NCBI GenBank assembly: GCA_946481315.1
Contig: CAMLMH010000007.1
Coordinates: 1-64,000, forward strand
Source of the DNA: an uncultured Bacteriovorax sp.
GTDB taxonomy: Bacteria > Bdellovibrionota > Bacteriovoracia > Bacteriovoracales > Bacteriovoracaceae
Reading direction: 5' to 3'
Length of the DNA stretch: 64,000 nucleotides
Position 1 is the first letter of the stretch. Every line of letters starts with the position of its first letter. The position numbers were made by a program, and so were the translations under genes. The notes below the pieces were generated by a model. The model was not told the DNA's origin and searched no databases. It worked only from the letters and a program-made list of their open reading frames with translations. Positions 44,309-53,098 of the stretch are shown in pieces.

Positions 44309-44974
44309 GTGCAGCTCAAAAAAAACTCTCTCAATCTTATCAGTTTTCCAGTAGGCAGTTACCAGTGTAACTGCTCTATCCTTTATTCGGATAAAACCCG
44401 TGAGGCCATCATCATTGATCCGGGAAACGATCACGAGTTTCTTTTACGCAAAATTAAAGATCTCAACATCAAGGTAAAGAAACTTCTGCATACTCATGCC
44501 CACTTTGATCATATTGGAAGAAGCACAGAAGTAGCACAGGCAACGGGAGCGACTCTGCATCTGCATAAAGACGATCAGTTTCTCTACGATGCTCTTCCTC
44601 AGCAAGGCTTCTTTTTTCGGCAAATTGTCGGGACTCCCAAGTCCATTGATGCTTACTTAGAAGACGGTGAAGAATTTGGTTTTGATGATCCGGAATTTGC
44701 AAAATTTCTAAAAACAATTCACACACCCGGACACACTCCAGGCTCCTGCTGTTTTTATACAGAATATTTCGATTCTCCTCAGCTGTTTGCCGGCGATACC
44801 CTTTTTCAGCAATCGATAGGCCGCACTGATTTGCCCGGTGGTAACGGTGACCTGATTATCAAATCGATCAAATCCCGTCTACTTGTTCTGCCGGATGAAA
44901 CCAAAGTGATTACCGGACACGGCCCTGATACGAGTATCTTCGAAGAGAAAAAATTCAACCCTTTTATTTGCTGA
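44309..44974 (+). CDS. Metallo-beta-lactamase-fold hydrolase (glyoxalase II-like)
   Basis: The best start is GTG at 44309, one base after the bfr stop; the frame is open back to 44285. The 221-aa protein has the metal motif 'HTHAHFDH' (H-x-H-x-D-H), then 'HTPGHTPGSCCFY', 'FAGDTLFQQSIGRTDLPGG' and 'VITGHGPDT'. This pattern is shared by hydroxyacylglutathione hydrolases and persulfide dioxygenase-like enzymes; with the iron-storage genes next door, either a glyoxalase or thiol-related role is possible. It probably binds two zinc or iron ions. Confidence 0.87.
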   Translation: MQLKKNSLNLISFPVGSYQCNCSILYSDKTREAIIIDPGNDHEFLLRKIKDLNIKVKKLLHTHAHFDHIGRSTEVAQATGATLHLHKDDQFLYDALPQQGFFFRQIVGTPKSIDAYLEDGEEFGFDDPEFAKFLKTIHTPGHTPGSCCFYTEYFDSPQLFAGDTLFQQSIGRTDLPGGNGDLIIKSIKSRLLVLPDETKVITGHGPDTSIFEEKKFNPFIC

Positions 44975-44978
44975 TCTT

Positions 44979-47402
44979 TTAAGCCATTTCTTCGCGATGA
45001 ACCACTTTAGGTAATTGCGCTAATAAAAGTATCGGAACAACCAAAAAGATGGATCCAAAAACATACGGAGACCAGGCCCCGTATTTGTAATAAGCTATAG
45101 CTGAAAGAATCGGACCGATAACTCTTGCCAGAGCACCCATTGAACGGAAGATACCAACGCTTCGCCCCTGTTCTTCAGGTGGTGTATAAAAGGTCACGAG
45201 CGTTGTCAGACACGGCATAATCATCGCTGAGCCACACGCCAGGAAGAAAAGTCCTGCATAGAGCATCAGTGATGAATAAGCAGCCGCAATAAGTAAAAGG
45301 CCCGGTATCAACTGAATCATTCCAATAATCGCCAGTTTCTTCTCACCGATGCTCGAAGCTTTGCGACGGACAAAACCACCTTGAACAAAAGCGATGATAA
45401 AACCGATATAAATGAATATATATGCGTTCTGCATAGAGGTGTAGTTAAGTCTCTCTGCGGCCAGGAAAGTTAGAGTAAATTCCATTCCAGAAAAAGCTGC
45501 CAGAAACAAAAAGTAGCCCAGGTTAACAATGTTGACTCCTTCATAGGGAAGAGGTTTAAAAAGTTTAAAAATATTGGCACTTCTCTCGGTTGTCACTTGT
45601 CCGCGTTTTTCTGGCGGTAAACTCTCCTTGAATCTTGTAGAAATCCAGAAAGTGTTAAACAAAGACAGAGCAAAAGCGAAGGCAGCCGGCATGGAGAAAG
45701 GATTGACTCCGTAATTGACTGACTCCGGAAATATTTTTGTGAGGTCTATCAGAGACAATAATCCACCAAAGGCCGGACCAACAACGAATCCCAATGCAAA
45801 AGAAATTCCGATGATGGCCATACCTTTGGAGCGGTTTTCTTTTGTTGTCACATCGGCCACAACAGCTGTTGCGGTGGAAATATTTCCTCCCATCACTCCG
45901 TCAATAATCCGCGAGACAATGAGCAAAGTGAAAGATCCGGAAAAAAACCAGATGGCATAACCGATAGACATCCCGGCCATAGAACGGACAAGAACTGGTC
46001 TGCGACCGATTTTATCCGACCACGCTCCCCATAGAGGAGCGGCAAAAAACTGCAGACCGGAATAAATCGCCCCTAGCATCCCTCCGAATAAAACTACGGC
46101 CGAAAAAGATCCGCCGGATCCCGCTGTATAATCAGAAATCGTCTGGATCGAACCAAAGATTGCTTTTAAAAAAACATTATCCGCATCAACCGTGAGGTAA
46201 TGTTTTGCCAGACTTGGAAAAAGCGGAAAGATAATGGAGAAACCTACCAGATCAAGGAAAATGGTCAGTGCTACAATTGAGATAGATGACTTCGCTTCTT
46301 TGGTGAGCGGAGTTGATTTTTGCTTTAGTTCTTTAGCACTCATGACAGTGAATTCCTTATAATCGTCTTTTTTAAGCTCATAAAAATCTTTTTCACGAAC
46401 TTCTGCTCCTGCGAGACATTGATTCTCCACAAATGCAGCGAAGTCTTTGCACCAGTTTTCATTATCATTAAGACATGGAATAAAGTGGATGTCACCACCA
46501 TGCTCATGAGCAGTCTCTTTCAGTTCTGTTCCCAGTTCATCAATAGTCTCAAGGCAATCGGCAACAAAACTTGGTGAATAAACGGCCAGGTTCTTCTCTC
46601 CTTTTTTGACCAGCTCAATAACTGTGTCTTCCGTGTAAGGAGTCAACCACTCTTCTGAACCAAACCTCGACTGAAACGTCATTGTGATTTTTTCTGCAGG
46701 TATATTTTTAATAAGTCTCCGGAGCAAAAAGAAGGTTTCGTAACAATGCTTGTAATAGACGTCGGCCTTCTGAACAACCCTGCGCTTTTGAATGCCATGA
46801 AAGGTCAGCAGCAGCCGGTCGACGACAACTCCCTGCTCTGCAAAGCGTTTGAGATTCTCATCTATCTGCCGGGCACTGTTATCTATAAAGGCCCGGGTCG
46901 TGTGAAAATTGGACACAATACTGATATCCGGAATATTGACCCGATCGCGGGTGACATGACTAAATCCATCGACAACGGAGGCGATAGTCGATTCAGAGTA
47001 TTGCGGAAACATGGGAATAATTTTTAACTTAGAGGCCGGTTCGGGGTCCTTTTCCCACTCGTCATAAATATCCGAGACACGTGGAGAAGACAGGAGAAAA
47101 GCGTGATTGACTTCCACTTTTGGCGAAGAAATGAAATGACGAACCCGGTTGGCAAAATCCCGGGTGATGGTGATCAACGGAAAATCCGATCCCGACCAGA
47201 TTCGTTGATAGAGTCTGGCCGATCGTTTAGGCCGAAAAGGGAGAATGAATAAATAAAGAATCGTTTTCCATAGCAGAGGATTGATATCAACCACTCGTGG
47301 ATCCACCAAAAATTCCTTTAGAAAAGTCCTCACATCACTGACTTCAGGGCTTTTAGGAGATCCTAACTGGACAAAAACAACTTTGGTCTTTCCTTCACTC
47401 AC
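44979..47402 (-). CDS. Ferrochelatase fused to an MFS transporter
   Basis: A single 807-aa frame begins at GTG 47402 after AAAGGAAG. Residues 1-345 are a full ferrochelatase: 'VQLGSPKSPEVSDVRTFLKEFL' (N-terminal), 'PQYSESTIAS', His202 in 'TFHGI', 'FQSRFGSEEWLTPYTE' and the catalytic Glu285 in 'ADCLETIDEL'. After a polar linker, residues 372-800 are a 12-helix major facilitator protein with motif A 'GAWSDKIGRRPVLV' and the tetracycline-efflux-type 'LIVSRIIDGVMGG'. The joint is in frame with no stop or frameshift. The first half inserts iron into protoporphyrin IX; the transporter could move a porphyrin or heme, or its substrate may be unrelated. Confidence 0.9.
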   Translation of the reverse strand: MSEGKTKVVFVQLGSPKSPEVSDVRTFLKEFLVDPRVVDINPLLWKTILYLFILPFRPKRSARLYQRIWSGSDFPLITITRDFANRVRHFISSPKVEVNHAFLLSSPRVSDIYDEWEKDPEPASKLKIIPMFPQYSESTIASVVDGFSHVTRDRVNIPDISIVSNFHTTRAFIDNSARQIDENLKRFAEQGVVVDRLLLTFHGIQKRRVVQKADVYYKHCYETFFLLRRLIKNIPAEKITMTFQSRFGSEEWLTPYTEDTVIELVKKGEKNLAVYSPSFVADCLETIDELGTELKETAHEHGGDIHFIPCLNDNENWCKDFAAFVENQCLAGAEVREKDFYELKKDDYKEFTVMSAKELKQKSTPLTKEAKSSISIVALTIFLDLVGFSIIFPLFPSLAKHYLTVDADNVFLKAIFGSIQTISDYTAGSGGSFSAVVLFGGMLGAIYSGLQFFAAPLWGAWSDKIGRRPVLVRSMAGMSIGYAIWFFSGSFTLLIVSRIIDGVMGGNISTATAVVADVTTKENRSKGMAIIGISFALGFVVGPAFGGLLSLIDLTKIFPESVNYGVNPFSMPAAFAFALSLFNTFWISTRFKESLPPEKRGQVTTERSANIFKLFKPLPYEGVNIVNLGYFLFLAAFSGMEFTLTFLAAERLNYTSMQNAYIFIYIGFIIAFVQGGFVRRKASSIGEKKLAIIGMIQLIPGLLLIAAAYSSLMLYAGLFFLACGSAMIMPCLTTLVTFYTPPEEQGRSVGIFRSMGALARVIGPILSAIAYYKYGAWSPYVFGSIFLVVPILLLAQLPKVVHREEMA

Positions 47403-47510
47403 AATTTAATCTTCCTTTGGCAAACTTTGTTAATAAGTTGTATTATCAAATAAGTAAGAAATCGACTATTAAAAGTGACATTTGTTACGCTTTAAACTAC
47501 AGGTTTAGGT

Positions 47511-48068
47511 ATGAAAAAGATTAGACAAGCGCCAAAAGGTAAAACGAACAGTAAAAAAACGAGCAGTCGCAATGACCGCAGTGTTGAACTTGCCCAATTT
47601 GCACTGGGAGAAGCTAAGACTGACTACCCTGACACCTATTCTCCAGAAGTCCTGGAAGCCTTCGACAATAAAAATCCCGGAAAAATAGCCTGGACAACCT
47701 TTATCTGTACGGAATTTACATCTTTATGTCCAAAAACAGGTCAACCGGATTTTGCCAAGATTTTTATTAACTACATTGCCGATAAAAAAATGGTTGAATC
47801 CAAGTCTTTGAAGCTCTACCTCTTTAGTTTCCGCAATCATGGTGATTTTCATGAGGATTGTGTTCAAAAGATCTGTGACGATCTGACAAAACTTATGAAG
47901 CCACACTATCTGGAAGTCATCGGGGAATTTACTCCTCGGGGTGGAATTGCTATCTTCCCGTATGCCAGCTCTTCGTCGGCAGACAAAAAATTCAGCGAAT
48001 TAAAAGAACAACGTTTAATGAATTATGCTCCGGGGAAATACTCCATGGAGCTTTCAAAATTATATTAA
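47511..48068 (+). CDS. queF: 7-cyano-7-deazaguanine reductase QueF
   Basis: The 185-aa protein is the short, unimodular QueF type. The catalytic Cys73 sits in '[14 protein letters not shown]' with Asp80; the substrate and NADPH motif '[22 protein letters not shown]' follows. It reduces preQ0 to preQ1 for queuosine synthesis. The 20-residue N-terminal tail is Lys/Ser/Thr-rich and probably disordered. No preQ1 riboswitch fold was found before it. tatA follows 9 bp later. Confidence 0.95.
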   Translation: MKKIRQAPKGKTNSKKTSSRNDRSVELAQFALGEAKTDYPDTYSPEVLEAFDNKNPGKIAWTTFICTEFTSLCPKTGQPDFAKIFINYIADKKMVESKSLKLYLFSFRNHGDFHEDCVQKICDDLTKLMKPHYLEVIGEFTPRGGIAIFPYASSSSADKKFSELKEQRLMNYAPGKYSMELSKLY

Positions 48069-48077
48069 GGAATTGTT

Positions 48078-48260
48078 ATGGGTATCGGATTAACTGAAGG
48101 ACTTCTTATTGCTGGTATCGCCATTCTGTGTTTCGGCGGCAAGAAAATACCTCAACTTGGCAGAACACTGGGCGAGTCAATCAAAGGCTTCAAAGAAGGT
48201 ATGAAAGAAGAGCCCAAGACATCTATCGAGCAGGATCAGGACAAAAAGAAAGACTCTTAA
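48078..48260 (+). CDS. tatA: Twin-arginine translocase TatA/E subunit
   Basis: The 60-aa protein has one N-terminal membrane helix with a glutamate near its start ('LTEGLLIAGIAILCFGG') and the family hinge 'FGGKKIPQLGRTLGESIKGFKEG', followed by an acidic and basic tail. It forms the Tat pore that exports folded, often cofactor-bearing proteins. No tatB or tatC is nearby. Ribosome site AAGGAATTG. Confidence 0.92.
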   Translation: MGIGLTEGLLIAGIAILCFGGKKIPQLGRTLGESIKGFKEGMKEEPKTSIEQDQDKKKDS

Positions 48261-48271
48261 GCAGTACTCGT

Positions 48272-49843
48272 TTAAAGTTTTGCTTTAGCACTCATTTCTT
48301 CAACCATTTTTAAAACAAGCGCCTGATCACGAGGAACATCATCCTTCAGTCTGAAACAGGCATAAACCAAATCAGCATAACTGGCATTAATACCCTTTTG
48401 ATGTAAGAGGAAGTGAGCATAACGAACGGCCCGGTCTACCAGTTTATTGTTGCTCGCTCTTACCCAGGTCATTAAATTTGATTCATATCGCCCCATTCTG
48501 CCCATAATAAGTGTGGAAAGGTTGTTAATGACTATTTTCAGCATCAAGTGGGCCGATAGAAAATTTAATGTTGCCAGCGACATTGTATGTTTAAGCTCGT
48601 CGAGTTCAAAATGAATGGCATTGTGTTTTTGATCATAGGTGATGATGAAATGGTGATGGGGAACATTCAGATAATGGGAGCGGTGTTGTATTAACTGTGA
48701 AGAAAAATCAAATCCCATCAAACGCGACAATGTCGTCTGATCGGTTATTTCACTCCAGTGAAAACAGCGCGGCTTTCGAAGCAGTAATTGTTCCCAGGCT
48801 TCTTCTGCATTACTGGCATTTTTAAAATACAAATAAGACAGTGAAGGATTTTTAACCTGATCCTGCTGATTCTCAAAGGGATAAAGTGAAAACGTGGGTG
48901 ATCTTTCAGTTGTATCCGTCAGGATGCTTATTCCCAGGTAGGGATCCGTTTCATAAAGCAGGTATTCGCCTTTTTTATAAATTTCGCTTTCGCGTTCTAT
49001 AAATGGGGCAAGGAAGCTGAAATCGGCCATTTTTACGGCTTCAATCATCTTCACACATTCAGCTTCCATGTCTGTATAAGTCTTATCGAAATACCACAGG
49101 CTGAGTCCCACAGCGTACATCAAAATAGTTGTAGCCTGCATACGAGTTGAGCCAGTGAGGGCCATTGGACCCACTGTCAGGTTGATCTTTTCAATTCTGC
49201 TGCTCTTAATAACTTCTTTGGAGCGCTCAGCTGTCTGGATGAGAATATCGTCAGGATTGCAATAAAGAAAAAAAGGAGCCCGATGTGAAATTGCCGCTGC
49301 TGCATGGGTGGCACCGATGACAAAAGGAGTCTCTCCCCCTTCCGTGCAGGAGATGAGTAAATCCCCATCTTTAAAACCGAGTTCTCGTAATTGACGTTCA
49401 CCAAAATCAGGAAAGTCTTCAAATTTTTCTACAGAATGAATGAGGGCCACATCTCCGCCGGCCATAAAAGAGATGATTCTCTCCTTTAGTTCCGGATTAT
49501 CTTTATTTTGAAAACGCCAGATAGTTTCAAGGGCCAGCGAGAGCCTCCCAGTGGCACCGCACCCGCAAAGGTAAATATTATTTCCACCTTTAATAGTCTC
49601 AGCTATTTTTTCTTTAAGAAATTTGAGCGCAAACATTTGCGTTTTTACTTTATAAAAAACATCCAGATCAATATCTTTGATTGTAGAAATGGCACGGGGA
49701 AGATTAGTCTGGGCGTCTAAAGAGAGATTAATAGTTCGGGGATTGGGTGTTTCCGTCGGAAGATTTCCTAAACGGAACTGATCGCAAATTTTTAGAAAGT
49801 CAGAAGCTTCCTCTTCCCTTTTCTTCAGTGTTCTTTCATCCAT
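48272..49843 (-). CDS. SIS-domain protein of MurQ/glucokinase-regulator (GKRP) type
   Basis: The 523-aa protein opens with 'GNLPTETPNPRTINL' (the L-P-T-E/NP-T motif of MurNAc-6-phosphate etherase MurQ). A first SIS domain has 'GCGATGRLSLALE' (94-106, with Glu106 matching the MurQ acid/base) and 'FMAGGDVALIHSVEKFED'. It is much longer than MurQ (about 300 aa) and has a second SIS-like half, as animal GKRP does. It may bind or cleave a phosphorylated amino sugar of cell-wall origin, or act as a sugar-phosphate sensor. GKRP-like proteins are scattered among bacteria. Confidence 0.82.
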   Translation of the reverse strand: MDERTLKKREEEASDFLKICDQFRLGNLPTETPNPRTINLSLDAQTNLPRAISTIKDIDLDVFYKVKTQMFALKFLKEKIAETIKGGNNIYLCGCGATGRLSLALETIWRFQNKDNPELKERIISFMAGGDVALIHSVEKFEDFPDFGERQLRELGFKDGDLLISCTEGGETPFVIGATHAAAAISHRAPFFLYCNPDDILIQTAERSKEVIKSSRIEKINLTVGPMALTGSTRMQATTILMYAVGLSLWYFDKTYTDMEAECVKMIEAVKMADFSFLAPFIERESEIYKKGEYLLYETDPYLGISILTDTTERSPTFSLYPFENQQDQVKNPSLSYLYFKNASNAEEAWEQLLLRKPRCFHWSEITDQTTLSRLMGFDFSSQLIQHRSHYLNVPHHHFIITYDQKHNAIHFELDELKHTMSLATLNFLSAHLMLKIVINNLSTLIMGRMGRYESNLMTWVRASNNKLVDRAVRYAHFLLHQKGINASYADLVYACFRLKDDVPRDQALVLKMVEEMSAKAKL

Positions 49844-49867
49844 GATTTACTTTCTCTGTTTATAATT

Positions 49868-50245
49868 TTAGGACTGTTTTTCACTTAGGTCTTTACCAAT
49901 TCTCCTCATTATTTCATTCAGGTCAAATGGTTTTGTAATCAGAGCATGTGCACCTAGTGCCAATATATCTTTCTCTTCTATCTCCAACGCTCCGGTAAGA
50001 AGATAAAACAGTGGAAAATCTGTTAACACCTGACGAAGATGGTTTAATAATTCCACACCATTCATTTCCGGCATCTGAGAATCGGAAATAATCACTTTGA
50101 TGTCACACTGCTGGCATAAAGAAATGGCTTCCTGGGCCGACCTTGCAGTGAGCGTCTCATGATCTTGGATTTTAAAAATCTCCCGGTACATATCCAGCAG
50201 GTCTTCATCATCATCAACGATTAAAACACATGGACCTTTTTTCAT
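49868..50245 (-). CDS. Stand-alone response-regulator receiver domain
   Basis: The 125-aa CheY-like protein has the acidic pocket Asp11-Asp12-Asp13, phospho-acceptor Asp55 ('IISDSQMPEMNG'), Thr84 ('LLTGA') and Lys105 ('ITKPFDL'). There is no output domain. It would accept phosphate from a histidine kinase elsewhere, as part of a phosphorelay or protein-protein switch. Ribosome site AGAGGAAAAC. No kinase gene is adjacent. Confidence 0.93.
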   Translation of the reverse strand: MKKGPCVLIVDDDEDLLDMYREIFKIQDHETLTARSAQEAISLCQQCDIKVIISDSQMPEMNGVELLNHLRQVLTDFPLFYLLTGALEIEEKDILALGAHALITKPFDLNEIMRRIGKDLSEKQS

Positions 50246-50344
50246 GTTTTCCTCTTTTAGGAAATTCTATGTCGCTTCAATAAAAATGGGCCGGATCTTG
50301 AGAATAAAGCAGGAAGGGATTGATTAAAGAAGAGTAAAAAAAAA

Positions 50345-50359
50345 GGGACCGAAGGTCCC
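50345..50359 (-). terminator. Rho-independent terminator of the ffh-rpsP-khpA operon
   Basis: GGGACC-TTC-GGTCCC is a perfect 6-bp stem with a T-rich run on the minus strand after it (and a T-run on the plus strand as well). It lies 41 bp past the khpA stop. Confidence 0.9.
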
Positions 50360-50400
50360 CTTTTTCATTTTGGCGCACTTTTGTGGCATTTTATTAGGCT

Positions 50401-50640
50401 TTATTCGATAATTTCTAAAACAGAACGTTTTTTCAACTTAGTAGAAGCGGCATTGAGAATGGTTCTTAAAGAACGGGCGGTACGCCCTTGTTTCCCGATG
50501 ATTTTCCCTAGGTCTGTTTTATCCACTTTTAATTCAATGACTGTCGTTTGTTCACCAACGATTTCATTGACTGTCACAGCTTCAGGCATATCTACTAAAG
50601 CTTTACTGACGTAACTGATAAGGTCTTTCAACTCACTCAC
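50401..50640 (-). CDS. khpA: KH-domain RNA-binding protein KhpA
   Basis: The 79-aa protein is a single KH domain: '[29 protein letters not shown]' contains the G-K-I-I-G-K-x-G-R loop that grips single-stranded RNA. It starts at GTG, six nt after GGAGG. KhpA often pairs with KhpB and binds sRNAs and mRNAs. It follows rpsP and is the last gene before the terminator. Confidence 0.93.
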   Translation of the reverse strand: MSELKDLISYVSKALVDMPEAVTVNEIVGEQTTVIELKVDKTDLGKIIGKQGRTARSLRTILNAASTKLKKRSVLEIIE

Positions 50641-50688
50641 AACAAACCTCCAAATAGATCTTTATTACCTAAGCCTGAACTTGAGTAA

Positions 50689-50931
50689 TTAAAGAGCGAT
50701 TTTTTGGTTTTTAAGTAGAGTTCTCACTGTATCAGAAAGAGTTGCCCCTTTTTCTACAAGTGCTTTAAGACGATCTACTTTTACGTTTTTTAATGAAGTA
50801 GCATCATGTGGGTTATATTGACCAAGTTTCTCTAGGTATCCACCATCTCTTGATTTACGAGAGTCAGTTACAACAATTGTGTATACTGGATCGTTTTTTC
50901 TTCCACCGCGTGAGAGTCTAACAGTTAACAT
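50689..50931 (-). CDS. rpsP: 30S ribosomal protein S16
   Basis: The 80-aa protein has the full S16 sequence core ('TVRLSRGGRKNDPVYTIVV' and 'YLEKLGQYNP'). S16 stabilises the 16S rRNA 5' domain during 30S assembly. In many bacteria rpsP is followed by rimM, trmD and rplS; here only khpA follows and the unit ends. Ribosome site GAGGAGAATT. Confidence 0.97.
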   Translation of the reverse strand: MLTVRLSRGGRKNDPVYTIVVTDSRKSRDGGYLEKLGQYNPHDATSLKNVKVDRLKALVEKGATLSDTVRTLLKNQKIAL

Positions 50932-51028
50932 CTAAAATTCTCCTCAAATTGAACTACAGCTATGTGTATTAACTTTATATCATTCGTTTTTTAATGTGAC
51001 GAACCCGAAATTTAAAAACAGATAAAAC

Positions 51029-51057
51029 TAAATAAATCAAACGGCTTAATTAGTCAA
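51029..51057 (-). promoter_or_regulatory. Candidate promoter for rpsP-khpA
   Basis: On the minus strand TTGACT (51057-51052) is followed by 17 nt and TATTTA (51034-51029). The -10 is weak. It lies about 98 bp before the rpsP start, between it and ffh. Confidence 0.3.
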
Positions 51058-51068
51058 TCTTTAAGTCC

Positions 51069-52523
51069 TTAAAAATACCCTTTCCCCCACGGCCCCTTGC
51101 CGCCTTTGTCTTTCTTTTTTCCGGGAGGTGGGCCAAATGGATTCATGGCGTTAGGATCGGCCCTAAACCCTTTCTTTTGACCAAAACCCGGCATACCGGG
51201 CATGGCCCCACCATTCATCATGGCGGAGAGGCCTCCCATCATGGATTCCATTTGTTTAAATTTGCCTAAAAAATCGCGCACAGCTTCTTCGCTCGTCCCC
51301 GAACCACTGGCAATTCTTTTGAGCCGATTGTCTTTGATTAGTTTGTAATTTTGTCTTTCCTGTTTGGTCATGGAAGAAATGATGACTTTCATTTTCTTCA
51401 TTTCGTTTTCCGCTGGACTCAGGTCCCCGATCTGTCGGAGCATCCCACCCATTCCCGGAATCATTTTTAAAATGCTCGTCATGCTTCCGAGAGAATTCAT
51501 CATTTCCATTTGTTTCATAAAATCATCAACGGTGAATTTCCCTTTCTGGAAATTCTTCATCATGCTCTCAGCATCTTTTTCGTCGATCGTTTCCTGCGCT
51601 TTTTCTACTAGCGAAACAACGTCTCCCATATCAAGAATGCGTTTAGCGAGACGATCCGGATGAAAGAGCTCAAGGTCTTTCATTTTCTCACCCATTGAAA
51701 CATAACGAATCGGAACACCTGTTACGTGACGAATGGATAGGGCAGCCCCACCTTTAGCATCGGAGTCCATTTTAGAAAGAACGATCCCCGTCACACCGAT
51801 AGCATCGTGAAACGCTTTAGAGACGTTTACGGCCTCTTGTCCGGTCATAGCATCAGCGACCATCAATACTTCAGGTTTCAGCGATTCAAGTGCAGTTTTC
51901 ACTTCTTTTAGCTGGCCCATGAGTTCTTCATCAACATGCAGGCGTCCCGCGGTATCGATGATGACGACAGATTTGTGACGTTTCTTGGCCTCTTCAATGG
52001 CCGCCAGAGCGATTTCTTTCGGGTGCAGATTGAGATCAGAATCAAAAACATCAACGCCGATCTGACCAGCGAGTGTTTGTAATTGGGCCTTGGCCGCCGG
52101 ACGGAAGGTATCCGCCGGAACTAAGAGAACATCCTTTTTCTTTTTATTTTTTAAGTGCATCGCGAGCTTACCGGAGAAAGTTGTCTTCCCCTGCCCGTTT
52201 AATCCCACGACTAAAATGGGCACAATTCCTGGCCGGTCGAGATTAATTTCTTCGTTGGCATCACCCATAATTTTGGCGAGCTCGTCATGCATAATTTTAA
52301 CGAACTGCTCGCCGGGATTCACTCCGCGGATAACTTTTTCACCCAGAGATTTTTCTTTAACCGAGTTAACAAACTCTTTAACGACTTTGAAATTAACATC
52401 GGCTTCAAGGAGTGCCGTGCGGACATCCCGCAATGTTTCTTCAATATTTTCTTCGGTAATTTTGTGTTTTCCCTGGATCGTCTTAAACGCATTTGAAAAC
52501 TTTTCACTGAGTGTATCAAACAT
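51069..52523 (-). CDS. ffh: Signal recognition particle protein Ffh
   Basis: The 484-aa SRP54 homologue has the N domain, the G domain with 'GLNGQGKTTFSGKLA', 'LLVPADTFRPAAKAQL', 'IIDTAGRLH' and 'SKMDSDAKGGAALS', and the M domain with 'FLGKFKQMESMMGG'. A Gly/Pro/Met-rich tail ends in 'GGKGPWGKGYF'. It binds signal peptides on ribosomes and delivers them to FtsY. A HAD gene ends 8 bp upstream. The 4.5S RNA gene is not in this window. Confidence 0.97.
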   Translation of the reverse strand: MFDTLSEKFSNAFKTIQGKHKITEENIEETLRDVRTALLEADVNFKVVKEFVNSVKEKSLGEKVIRGVNPGEQFVKIMHDELAKIMGDANEEINLDRPGIVPILVVGLNGQGKTTFSGKLAMHLKNKKKKDVLLVPADTFRPAAKAQLQTLAGQIGVDVFDSDLNLHPKEIALAAIEEAKKRHKSVVIIDTAGRLHVDEELMGQLKEVKTALESLKPEVLMVADAMTGQEAVNVSKAFHDAIGVTGIVLSKMDSDAKGGAALSIRHVTGVPIRYVSMGEKMKDLELFHPDRLAKRILDMGDVVSLVEKAQETIDEKDAESMMKNFQKGKFTVDDFMKQMEMMNSLGSMTSILKMIPGMGGMLRQIGDLSPAENEMKKMKVIISSMTKQERQNYKLIKDNRLKRIASGSGTSEEAVRDFLGKFKQMESMMGGLSAMMNGGAMPGMPGFGQKKGFRADPNAMNPFGPPPGKKKDKGGKGPWGKGYF

Positions 52524-52531
52524 AACTTTTC

Positions 52532-53050
52532 CTACTGGTTTGTATCCATTAACCGAACGTTAAATTTTTTTTCGATGATTTCACGGCAATCATCAACTTT
52601 CATAGCGATGAGCGGAGTCATCTCACTAAATTCTTTGAGCTGCCGGGTACTATACCAGAGCGCACCGATGACATCCACTCCAAAAGCTTTCGCCCCTTCA
52701 ATATCACTCAGACTATCCCCGATATGGAGAATCTTTTCTTTGTGATGACCGGAAGAAACTCGTATCAGACCTTCTGGATGAGGCTTCGCTAGACCGTCGT
52801 CATAGCAGTGAATCTCTCCGAAAAAAGGAGCAATCTCGAGCCGCTTTAAGCTTGCCAGAGTTGAAGCCCGGGGTCTGGACGTCCATACTGCCAGATCAAA
52901 ACCATTATTCTTTAGATCAAAGAGTAATTCGCGGACTCCGGGAAAGAGTTGAAACTCCCTGAGATTGGTATTAACTAAAGTTCCGTCGTGATCCCAGACG
53001 ATTAGACCGCGGGAATTTTCGGGTCCACCGTGAAATTTGTTTTGATCCAT
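52532..53050 (-). CDS. HAD-superfamily phosphatase
   Basis: The 172-aa protein has HAD motif I 'VWDHDGTLVNTN' (nucleophile Asp20, acid Asp22), motif II 'VWTSRP', motif III Lys in 'GLAKPHPE' and motif IV 'HIGDSLSDIEGA'. It is a compact HAD with a minimal cap, like class III magnesium-dependent phosphatases. Substrate unknown. It is the first gene of the ffh unit and is divergent from the dus gene. Confidence 0.88.
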   Translation of the reverse strand: MDQNKFHGGPENSRGLIVWDHDGTLVNTNLREFQLFPGVRELLFDLKNNGFDLAVWTSRPRASTLASLKRLEIAPFFGEIHCYDDGLAKPHPEGLIRVSSGHHKEKILHIGDSLSDIEGAKAFGVDVIGALWYSTRQLKEFSEMTPLIAMKVDDCREIIEKKFNVRLMDTNQ

Positions 53051-53098
53051 TATTCGCTCATTGACTAGGTGTGATAGAGTTGTTACCTAGAAGAAATC

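Noticed and set aside
47403..47510. preQ1 riboswitch before queF
   Set aside because: No C-rich loop and A-rich tail pairing of the preQ1-I or II class could be found in the leader.
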